Of a DNA stretch of 64,000 bases, positions 57,304-63,831 are shown one piece after another. Each line of letters opens with the position of its first letter. Within the stretch, counting starts at the first letter, position 1. Both the position numbers and the translations under genes were made by a program. The stretch covers positions 496,001 through 560,000 of the forward strand of contig NZ_CP011530.1 of assembly GCF_001605725.1 (NCBI RefSeq). Reading direction: 5' to 3'. The notes under the pieces were generated by a model, which saw nothing but the letters and a program-made list of their open reading frames with translations, had not been told where the DNA came from and searched no databases. Source of the stretch: Mycobacteroides immunogenum (GTDB lineage Bacteria; Actinomycetota; Actinomycetes; Mycobacteriales; Mycobacteriaceae).

Positions 57304-58854
57304 TCATTGGCGGTAGGAGATGACGGTCATCATTCCGGCTTCGCCGTGATAGATGTTGTGGCAGTGGGTGAGCCACTGGCCCGGGTTGTCGGCGTCGAAG
57401 TCGACTTCAACTGTTTGCATGGGCGCCACCAGCACGGTGTCTTTGCGGGCTCCGTAGGCCCCGGACGCGGTCCGCACGGCGAAGGTGTGTCCGTGCAGGT
57501 GCATGGGATGAAACATCATCGAGTTGTTGAGGTAGCGCAGCCGCACCCGCTGGCCTTCGCGCACCGGCAGCCCGTCGGCCGGGTTGTAGGTTTTTTCGTT
57601 GATTGTCCAGGCGTATTTGGCGCCCGGCCCGGCCAGCCGCAGGTCATAGGAGATGTCGGGTTCACGCACGGCCAGCGTGACCGCCTCGGTGGCCGTCAGG
57701 GACGCGGTGTCCAGCGCGGTCATCGTCGGTAGCGCCGCGGCCGCGTTGGCCGCAGAGCCGGTAACGGGTTTGCCGCCGGCGCGCAGCACCAGCTGGGCGT
57801 AGCCGTCTTTGCCGTAGGGGGCGGCCAGCAGCGGCACCGACATCTCACCGACGGTGATGATCGCATCGATGCGCTCGCCCATGCCGATCAGCAGCGCATC
57901 GGCCTGCCGGGGCGCCACCGGGAAGCCGTCGGTGTGGGTCACCGTCAGCGCCGTACCGGGGGCCGCGACCCGAAACGCGCTGTCGCCGGCGGCGTTGATG
58001 ATGCGCAGCCGCACCCGGGTTCCGGGCCGGTAATCGACGGTCTGCGGGTCGGCGGCCACCCGCCCGTTGATCAGGTAGTACGGGTAGGTGACATCGCCGC
58101 CGTCGGTACCCAGCGGCGCGGCGGCACTGACCCCCATCGAACCCATCGACATCCCCGGCATCCCCGGCATCTGGCTCATCGAGCCCATATCCATGCCGGG
58201 CATGCCCTTGTCCCGCAATCCCGCCAGCACCTTGTCGGGGTCGGTGCCGGTGCCATCGATCCAGTCATCGAGCACCACCACCAGTTCGGCGTCGTAGTCG
58301 GCGCGCTCCTCGGGGTCCTCGACGATCAGCGGCGCATACAGGCCCCGATCCAGCTGGGTGCCCACATGCGGATGAAACCAGTACGTGCCCGCATGGGCCA
58401 GCGCGAATTCGTAGGTGAACGAACCCGCCGGCGCGATCTGCGGCTGCGTCAGATCCGGTACGCCATCCATGTCGTTGCGCAGCGCGATCCCATGCCAGTG
58501 CACCGTGGTGGGCGCCGCCAGCCCGTTGGTCAAGTTCACCCGCAGCACCTGGCCCTTGCGGGCGCGGATCGCCGGGCCGGGAATCTGGGTGCCATACCCC
58601 CACGTCGACACGGTCGTGCCGGCCAAATCCAGCTGCAGCGGCCCCGCGTGCAGATTCACCGGCACCAGCCGCCCGCCGCCGTCGCGGCGGATCGCCTCGA
58701 CTGCACCCACCCGCGGTGAGTCCGGCCCGATCAGCTGCCCGCCGGACCCGCCTGATGGCCGGGTGCCGCAGGCGGCCAGCACCCCAGCTGCCGCCGTGGC
58801 CGCACCCAGGTGCAAAAACTCGCGCCGGCCCCACCGCGATCGCGCTACCGCCAT
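57304..58854 (-). CDS. mmcO: Multicopper oxidase (MmcO type)
   Basis: 516 aa. Twin-arginine signal (SRWGRREFLHLGAA) with a lipobox-like end (LAACG). Four copper-binding segments are present: HWHG, HPH, HPMHLHGHTF and HCHNIYHGEAGM (type 1 Cys). A Met-rich insertion GMPGMDMGSMSQMPGMPGM is like the substrate Cu(I)-binding loop of CueO. Oxidises Cu(I) in the cell wall. ATG at 58854 after GGGAG. In M. tuberculosis mmcO belongs to the RicR regulon. Confidence 0.95.
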   Translation of the reverse strand: MAVARSRWGRREFLHLGAATAAAGVLAACGTRPSGGSGGQLIGPDSPRVGAVEAIRRDGGGRLVPVNLHAGPLQLDLAGTTVSTWGYGTQIPGPAIRARKGQVLRVNLTNGLAAPTTVHWHGIALRNDMDGVPDLTQPQIAPAGSFTYEFALAHAGTYWFHPHVGTQLDRGLYAPLIVEDPEERADYDAELVVVLDDWIDGTGTDPDKVLAGLRDKGMPGMDMGSMSQMPGMPGMSMGSMGVSAAAPLGTDGGDVTYPYYLINGRVAADPQTVDYRPGTRVRLRIINAAGDSAFRVAAPGTALTVTHTDGFPVAPRQADALLIGMGERIDAIITVGEMSVPLLAAPYGKDGYAQLVLRAGGKPVTGSAANAAAALPTMTALDTASLTATEAVTLAVREPDISYDLRLAGPGAKYAWTINEKTYNPADGLPVREGQRVRLRYLNNSMMFHPMHLHGHTFAVRTASGAYGARKDTVLVAPMQTVEVDFDADNPGQWLTHCHNIYHGEAGMMTVISYRQ

Positions 58855-58917
58855 GAACTGCTCCCTTCCATGCCGCGTCCACACCACCGCGCCGACCACC
58901 GAAAAATACACGTCAAA

Positions 58918-58932
58918 TACCGGGTAAGGGTA
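58918..58932. promoter_or_regulatory. Copper operator-like site between mmcO and LpqS-like 4
   Basis: TACCGGGTAAGGGTA, one mismatch from TACCC-N5-GGGTA, in a divergent intergenic region and positioned to control both directions. On the plus strand -10 TATCAT lies at 58939-58944. Confidence 0.7.
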
Positions 58933-58950
58933 TGCGCATATCATGTTATG

Positions 58951-59022
58951 GTGAAGGGGTGTTGCCGTCCACTGGCGAGCTGCAACCTGCCGGGAAACTC
59001 CCGGCGGGGCGGTCGGCGATGA
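58951..59022 (+). CDS. Leaderless Cys-containing uORF before LpqS-like 4
   Basis: 23 codons plus stop. The GTG at 58951 is 6 nt from the -10 TATCAT (58939-58944), as expected for a leaderless mRNA. Its early part reads VKGCCRPLASC, with three Cys in 11 residues, and its stop TGA overlaps the ATG of LpqS-like 4 (ATGATG). Such Cys-encoding leaderless uORFs are known attenuators in mycobacteria. No direct evidence for translation here. Confidence 0.4.
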   Translation: MKGCCRPLASCNLPGNSRRGGRR

Positions 59023-59450
59023 TGCGGGCCCGGGTCCGCATCCGGCCGGGTGCGCCGTGGCTGGGAGCCTTGATCGTGGCCGCGATGATCACTCTTTTGC
59101 TGCTGTTGCAGTGCGCCGGGCCGCCCCACCACATGAGCGTGCCGGCGGCGGCGCCGCATCACGCGATTGCCGCCGGGTCCGCGCTGCAGCGCAGCCAGGC
59201 CGCGATCGCCCCCCATAATCATCTGGGGGCACCCGCCCCGGCGATGTGCGCGCTCACCGATGCGGTCAGCGCCCAGCTGACCGCGCCCGCGGCGGTACGG
59301 GTGCTGTGGATCGCGGCGCTGATCGTGCTCGCGTACGCGGTAGGCACGGCAGTCTTGCCGGTGCTGATGCGCGGGCCGCCGCATACCGGGCCGGTGGCCA
59401 TCGTCACCGGCCGCACCCTCATACACCGTCTGTGCGTGCTGCGCCGCTGA
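59019..59450 (+). CDS. LpqS-like protein 4
   Basis: 143 aa (MMRARVRIRPG...). N-terminal membrane helix (LGALIVAAMITLLLLLQCAG), His-rich GPPHHMSVPAAAPHHAI patch, second hydrophobic segment VLWIAALIVLAYAVGTAVL, and the end RGPP...RTLIHRLCVLRR. The ATG at 59019 overlaps the uORF stop. Precedes secreted copper-module protein 3. Confidence 0.72.
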   Translation: MMRARVRIRPGAPWLGALIVAAMITLLLLLQCAGPPHHMSVPAAAPHHAIAAGSALQRSQAAIAPHNHLGAPAPAMCALTDAVSAQLTAPAAVRVLWIAALIVLAYAVGTAVLPVLMRGPPHTGPVAIVTGRTLIHRLCVLRR

Positions 59451-59575
59451 TCGCGGCCCGGCCCAGTGCTGCACGCCGCGTTCAGCGTGCGCTCTGAGGT
59501 CTTCTCGCCGACCCTCAGCCGCCCCGTTCGCGCTCTTGTGCGCGGCGGACCCACACCTAACGAGGTGCATCTGTC

Positions 59576-59896
59576 ATGAACAGAAATTTCCGTGGCCGTG
59601 CCGTTGCCTGGACACTGGCCGCCACTGCTGCCGCAACACTGCTAATGGCCCCGGCCGCTCAGGCCGGGCCCGGCAGTCTCGGGGACGCCGATGACGTCAT
59701 CAACAGCCTCAAGGCCCAAGGCAACAAAGTCATCATCACCAAAACCGGCAACAAACCGCTGTCACAATGTGTGGCCACCCGGATCCGCAAAGACCTCGAC
59801 GTCTACGGCAATCCCCGGATCTACCCGAACATCTCCTCCGGGCCCACCAGACGGACATGGCTTTACAGCGTGTACCACGTCGACGTCCAATGCTGA
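59576..59896 (+). CDS. Secreted copper-module protein 3 (two-Cys family)
   Basis: 106 aa. Signal peptide (cleavage near AAQAGPGS). Core: DDVINSLKAQGNKVIITKTG, NKPLSQCVATRIRKD, end VYHVDVQC. ATG at 59576 after GAGGTG. Its last codons overlap the ATG of the next gene (ATGCTGA). Confidence 0.8.
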   Translation: MNRNFRGRAVAWTLAATAAATLLMAPAAQAGPGSLGDADDVINSLKAQGNKVIITKTGNKPLSQCVATRIRKDLDVYGNPRIYPNISSGPTRRTWLYSVYHVDVQC

Positions 59897-60288
59897 CCGG
59901 CGCCGACGGGCCAGCGCCGGTGTATGTGGCCGGTGAGGTCACCGCAACACTGGGTGCCGAGGAAACGGTGTGGGGCCTGCTCAACATGCTGCTCGAACGC
60001 ACCCGCTACGACCCGGGCAACCTGGGCTACGAGATTTTCCGGGACGCCGGCGACCCCGGCCATTTCCTGATACAGCAGACCTGGAAGACACCGCAGCTGT
60101 TGGAGCGGCACCTGCGCTCGGCGGCGGTGAGCTGGTGCATCACCAGAATCCAGCAGGTAGCCCACATCCCGCTGCGCTTGACGGTCTGCGATGTGCACCG
60201 TGCGCACAGCAAACCCGCGCCGCTGCACAGGGCGCGGGCCATCGCACCGATCAGCGGCTGGGCGGCAGCGGCGGACACCCCATGCTGA
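59890..60288 (+). CDS. ABM-domain (antibiotic biosynthesis monooxygenase-like) protein
   Basis: 132 aa. The core (GEVTATLGAEETVWGLLNML, NLGYEIFRDAGDPGHFLI, LLERHLRS) follows the dimeric alpha+beta barrel ABM/YgiN pattern: quinol or haem-linked oxidation. The C-terminus has an extra stretch with His and Pro. Overlaps the previous gene's 3' end, so is co-expressed with the copper module. Confidence 0.75.
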   Translation: MLTGADGPAPVYVAGEVTATLGAEETVWGLLNMLLERTRYDPGNLGYEIFRDAGDPGHFLIQQTWKTPQLLERHLRSAAVSWCITRIQQVAHIPLRLTVCDVHRAHSKPAPLHRARAIAPISGWAAAADTPC

Positions 60289-60292
60289 GCCC

Positions 60293-60784
60293 GTGCGGTG
60301 GCGCGCACCCGCACATTCCGGCTCGGGTGCCGGTGGCGGAGGCGTGAGGGCCCTGGTGCGCAGGCCCCGCCGCAGCCAGCTGGTGCTGGTGGCGCTGCTG
60401 GTCGGTGTGCTGGCGGCGGCGCCCGCGGTGGCGCATTGCCTGCCCGGACAGAGCCATCACCGCCACGGGCCTGCCCGCCAGCAAAGCACGCTGATCACAG
60501 CGTCGGCCGCAACAGCAGCCGGGGGCACCGGTGTGTCCATCACACCCCGGCGCGCCCAGGAGGCCGCACATGCGGCGCTGTGCCACAGCGTCGAGGCACT
60601 GGCCGCGACCGTGCGCGCCGAGACCAGTCCGGGTCTGTTGGCCGCATCCGCCGCAGCGTTGCTGGCCGCGGCCACCGCGGTACCGCTGCTGGCCGGCATC
60701 AGCCGGGGCCCGCCGGTGCGTGCCGCCGCGATATCGAGGTCAGGGCGTGTGCTGCTGACTGAGCTGTGCATCCTCCGCCGCTGA
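60293..60784 (+). CDS. LpqS-like protein 5
   Basis: Up to 163 aa, starting after the ABM gene (GTG 60293; GTG 60344 also possible). Membrane helix LVLVALLVGVLAAAPAVAHC with a His-rich GQSHHRHGPA patch right behind, second hydrophobic segment, and the end RGPP...GRVLLTELCILRR. Most similar in layout to LpqS-like 1 (AHC-L motif at the same place). No operator of its own; probably last gene of the uORF operon. Confidence 0.7.
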   Translation: MRWRAPAHSGSGAGGGGVRALVRRPRRSQLVLVALLVGVLAAAPAVAHCLPGQSHHRHGPARQQSTLITASAATAAGGTGVSITPRRAQEAAHAALCHSVEALAATVRAETSPGLLAASAAALLAAATAVPLLAGISRGPPVRAAAISRSGRVLLTELCILRR

Positions 60785-61012
60785 TCTGTGCCACGTGCGG
60801 TCACCGGCGTGCGCCGGTGACCGTCGGCGATGGCATCACCGAACACCCAACGTTGCCGCAGCACCGCGATCGGCCCACTCGATCGCGTGCGGTGCTGCAC
60901 CGAGGGTCCACGAGCCGCCGCCGTGCCTGCCTGCCGATTCGCCAACCTTCCATCCGGCCCGGCACACCACCGGTGTGCTTGGTGCTGCTTTTTCGATTGG
61001 GGCACTTTCGTC

Positions 61013-61570
61013 ATGAACTCTTTCCTGGCCACCGACACCACGGCCCACCCGGACGCGCTGTATCTGACCTGCTCGGATTGGCCGGTTGGGCCGCCAGCGG
61101 CCACCGGCGCGCTGTGCACCATCCGCAATGTCGGCAACCTGGTACCCACCGATCCGGCCGAAGGATCGGTCGATGCCGCACTGGATTTCGCGCTCAACGA
61201 GCTTCGGGTGCGTTCGATCGTGGTGTGCGGGCACTCGGGCTGCGGGGCCATGGCTGCGCTGCTGTCTGAATCGATCGACGCACCCACGAGCCCGGTCGGC
61301 CGCTGGCTCGACAACGCCCGCGACACCCTGGTGGCCTACCGCGATCATCACCTGGCCCGCGTGGGTGCGGCCGCCAGCGGCTTTAGCCAGGCCGATCAGC
61401 TGGCCGTGGTCAACGTGGTGATCCAGGTCGAACGCCTTGTGCGCCACCCGATCCTGGTAGCCGCCGCGGTCTCCGGGCGCCTGCGGGTGGCCGGCACCTT
61501 CTACAGCACCGACACCGGGTGCCTGCATGAAGTCAGCGCCAACGGCATCCCGGCACCCGGGCCCCTATAA
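61013..61570 (+). CDS. Beta-carbonic-anhydrase-like protein, altered active site
   Basis: 185 aa with the beta-CA core: metal ligands Cys/Asp in YLTCSDWPV, and His and Cys in VVCGHSGCGAM, plus CTIRNVGNLVP. In canonical enzymes the first motif is CSDSR, where the Asp-Arg dyad matters for activity; here the Arg is replaced (SDWP). The N-terminal arm usual for beta-CAs is also missing. It may be an inactive or changed-function relative. ATG at 61013. Confidence 0.82.
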   Translation: MNSFLATDTTAHPDALYLTCSDWPVGPPAATGALCTIRNVGNLVPTDPAEGSVDAALDFALNELRVRSIVVCGHSGCGAMAALLSESIDAPTSPVGRWLDNARDTLVAYRDHHLARVGAAASGFSQADQLAVVNVVIQVERLVRHPILVAAAVSGRLRVAGTFYSTDTGCLHEVSANGIPAPGPL

Positions 61571-61686
61571 CGACACACCGCACCCGACCCGGGCGGGGCC
61601 AGCATTGATGAAGAACAACCACCAAACCGGCGCCAAAAAGAGATGACCACACCCACCGCCCCGTTTCCCCGCTTCCGACGGTGCAG

Positions 61687-61968
61687 CTAGCCCGCGTTGT
61701 TTTGGTTGGTGCCAAAGGGCACAAGCGGATTGGTGCCATAGGGAACCAGTGGGTTAGCCCCGCCGTAGGTCGGCTGATGCACCCCTTGCGGGTACTGCAC
61801 CGAACCTGGGGCCAGGCACGGGATGTGCTCGATCGCGTTCACGCTCGGCTTGGCCGCATAGCAAACCGGTGGCGGGGGCGGATCAGCGTCCGCCGGTGCC
61901 GGTGTGGCCAGCCCGGCAACACCGGCCGCACCGATCATGGCGAGCGCCGCGAACATCGTCATGTGCAT
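61687..61968 (-). CDS. Small secreted Pro-rich protein
   Basis: 93 aa. Signal peptide (cleavage near ADADPPPPP), Cys pair (PVCYAAK, HIPCLAP) and C-terminal repeats NPLVPYGTNPLVPFGTN. ATG at 61968, AGGAGG 10 nt upstream. No family recognised; small secreted mycobacterial proteins with this layout are common. Confidence 0.75.
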   Translation of the reverse strand: MHMTMFAALAMIGAAGVAGLATPAPADADPPPPPVCYAAKPSVNAIEHIPCLAPGSVQYPQGVHQPTYGGANPLVPYGTNPLVPFGTNQNNAG

Positions 61969-62391
61969 GATTTCGCAACCTCCTCTCCGCACCCCGGGCC
62001 GGCCTGGCCGCTCGGCCCAAAAATAGGGAACGTACACTTATTTCAACGAGTAACACGGCCCCAACGTTCACCGCGGCGACGATCATCAGCAAACTATCAG
62101 GCGATTCTTCGCTGTTTCACAGCGGCCGCCGGGATGCGGTGGTGCCCCGCCGCGGCCGGATCTGGCGGCTCGCGCTACCGCACCACGCTATCGGCAACCA
62201 TTCTCGCCGGGCTAGGGGACGTGAACGTCAGGGGCCCCTGGCCCGGCCGATATACCGGTGGCGCAACGGGATACCAGTGGGCGGGGAGCTGTGGATATGC
62301 ATGCCGCACATAGGAATTCGGCGGCCCGACAGCGCCGGGGGCGGACCTTGCGGGGGCGGGCTGGTTGACGGGCGCGATGTGCGCGCGCTCG
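61969..62391. other. 423-nt region without a supported gene
   Basis: Holds the promoter of the minus-strand Pro-rich gene (an AT-rich part at about 62020-62050) and GC-rich sequence to the end of the hydrolase gene. No operator of the copper type and no further gene was seen. Confidence 0.4.
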
Positions 62392-63324
62392 TTAGCGCGG
62401 TGTGGTCGCGATACGTGCGGCGATGCCGCTGATCTCGTCGGCGATCAGGTGCGGTTCGGTGAACACCACGAGGTGCCCGGATTTTTGGGCGAGCACGTGG
62501 CGGGCGCCGAGGCGTTCGGCGGCGCGGCGGTGGGCGCCGAGGAACGCCGCGCGGATCGAGCGGTCCAGCAGTGTGGTCTTGACCCCCGAGATCACGGTGA
62601 CCGGGATGCCCCCGAGATCGGGGCGCTGCGCACGCAGGCTGGCCAACCCGGCCAGAAAGAACTGCTCCTCGGCGTCTGCGGCCTGCTGCGCGGCGACGGT
62701 CAAGTCTTCGGCGATCAGATCGGCGGCCACGTCGGCGGGCAGCCCCGGTGCCGCGCGGCGCACCAGGGGCCCCAGCAGGTGCAGCCGCCGCAGCACACCC
62801 ATGCTCCAACGGCCTGCCAGCGCCAGCCGGCGCAGATGTTTGAGCGAAGACCCGCAGCACACATCGAGCTGCTCATCGGAATGATCCACGAGCACCAGCG
62901 CGGCGATATCGGACCGATCGCCGGCGGCGGCCAGTGCGATCGTGCCCCCGTAGCTGTGCCCGACCAGGATGTACGGGCCGCCATCAAGAGCTGTCAACAA
63001 TTCCCCCAGATCGGCGGCCAAACGCTGCACTGTGCGCGGGGCCCGGTCGGGGTCGCTGCGGCCCAGATTGGCCCGGTCATAGACCACCGTCGGGAACTGC
63101 TCGGCCACCAGCGGCGCCACCAGGCCCCACTCCGAGCGTGAAGCACCCAAACCCGACTCGAACACCACTGTCGGGCCGGCACCGCTACCGGCGCGCATAT
63201 AGTGCAACGCCCGGCCATCGGCCAGAACCATCCGGGCACTGTGACCCAAGGTGTGTGCCATCTGCGCTCTCTTCTCCGCGGAAACGAATCGGTGATGCCA
63301 CACGGCCATAGCCGCCGCACCCAC
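62392..63324 (-). CDS. Alpha/beta hydrolase
   Basis: 310 aa. Weak N-terminal hydrophobic segment, then an alpha/beta hydrolase fold with nucleophile elbow LVGHSYGGTIAL, acid and His (SGHLVVF) near the end. GTG at 63324 fits leaderless initiation 7 nt from the -10 TATAGT on the minus strand (63337-63332), which overlaps the copper operator; ATG 63309 is the alternative. Substrate unknown. A Cys pair CC in LDVCCGSS is unusual. Confidence 0.85.
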   Translation of the reverse strand: MGAAAMAVWHHRFVSAEKRAQMAHTLGHSARMVLADGRALHYMRAGSGAGPTVVFESGLGASRSEWGLVAPLVAEQFPTVVYDRANLGRSDPDRAPRTVQRLAADLGELLTALDGGPYILVGHSYGGTIALAAAGDRSDIAALVLVDHSDEQLDVCCGSSLKHLRRLALAGRWSMGVLRRLHLLGPLVRRAAPGLPADVAADLIAEDLTVAAQQAADAEEQFFLAGLASLRAQRPDLGGIPVTVISGVKTTLLDRSIRAAFLGAHRRAAERLGARHVLAQKSGHLVVFTEPHLIADEISGIAARIATTPR

Positions 63325-63335
63325 CAACACCACTA

Positions 63336-63350
63336 TACCCCCACGGGGTA
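63336..63350. promoter_or_regulatory. Copper operator before alpha/beta hydrolase
   Basis: TACCCCCACGGGGTA, exact fit to TACCC-N5-GGGTA. Overlaps the minus-strand -10 TATAGT. Confidence 0.8.
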
Positions 63351-63381
63351 TGTCTGCGGGTGGGGTGCGTGCATCGGTGTT

Positions 63382-63396
63382 TACCCCCGGGGCGTA
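63382..63396. promoter_or_regulatory. Copper operator-like site before copper-storage gene
   Basis: TACCCCCGGGGCGTA, one mismatch. A -10-like TATGGC at 63401-63406 and a GTG at 63412 opening a 17-codon uORF (to 63465) follow. Confidence 0.5.
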
Positions 63397-63495
63397 CGGG
63401 TATGGCTCGCTGTGTCCGGGAAACACCAACCGCCGGGCTGCCATGACAGGGTCCGGGTCCGGTGAATGCCCAGCCGAACAAGGAGGTTCTTGATC

Positions 63496-63831
63496 ATGTC
63501 AGTGGCAATGGTCAGCGCTGCGAACAAAGCCTGCGTGGATGCCTGTAGTGAGTGCGCGCAGGCATGTGAGGTGTGCGCGTACAACTGTTGTGTCAATGAC
63601 GGGCAGATGGCCGATTGCGCCCGGCTGTGTCTGGATTGCGCGGCGATCTGTGCGGCGTGCATAACCCTGTTGTCGCGCGGGTCCAGCTGGGTCGGCCCGT
63701 TGTGTCAGGTCTGCGCCCAGATCTGCGCGGCGTGTGCCGCCGAATGCGACAAGTACGACATGCAGTATTGCCGGGCGTGCGCGGCGGCCTGCCGGCGATG
63801 CGTCCAACAGTGCCAGGCGATGGCGCACTGA
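63496..63831 (+). CDS. Cytosolic copper-storage protein (Csp/DUF326 type)
   Basis: 111 aa with 22 Cys, most in C-x2-C or C-x3-C spacing along four predicted helices (for example CVDACSECAQACEVCAYNCC, CRACAAACRRCVQQC). This is the four-helix-bundle Csp family, which stores many Cu(I) ions in its core. It has no signal peptide, so it resembles cytosolic Csp3. ATG at 63496 with AGGAGG 9 nt upstream. Operator-like site at 63382. Confidence 0.92.
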   Translation: MSVAMVSAANKACVDACSECAQACEVCAYNCCVNDGQMADCARLCLDCAAICAACITLLSRGSSWVGPLCQVCAQICAACAAECDKYDMQYCRACAAACRRCVQQCQAMAH

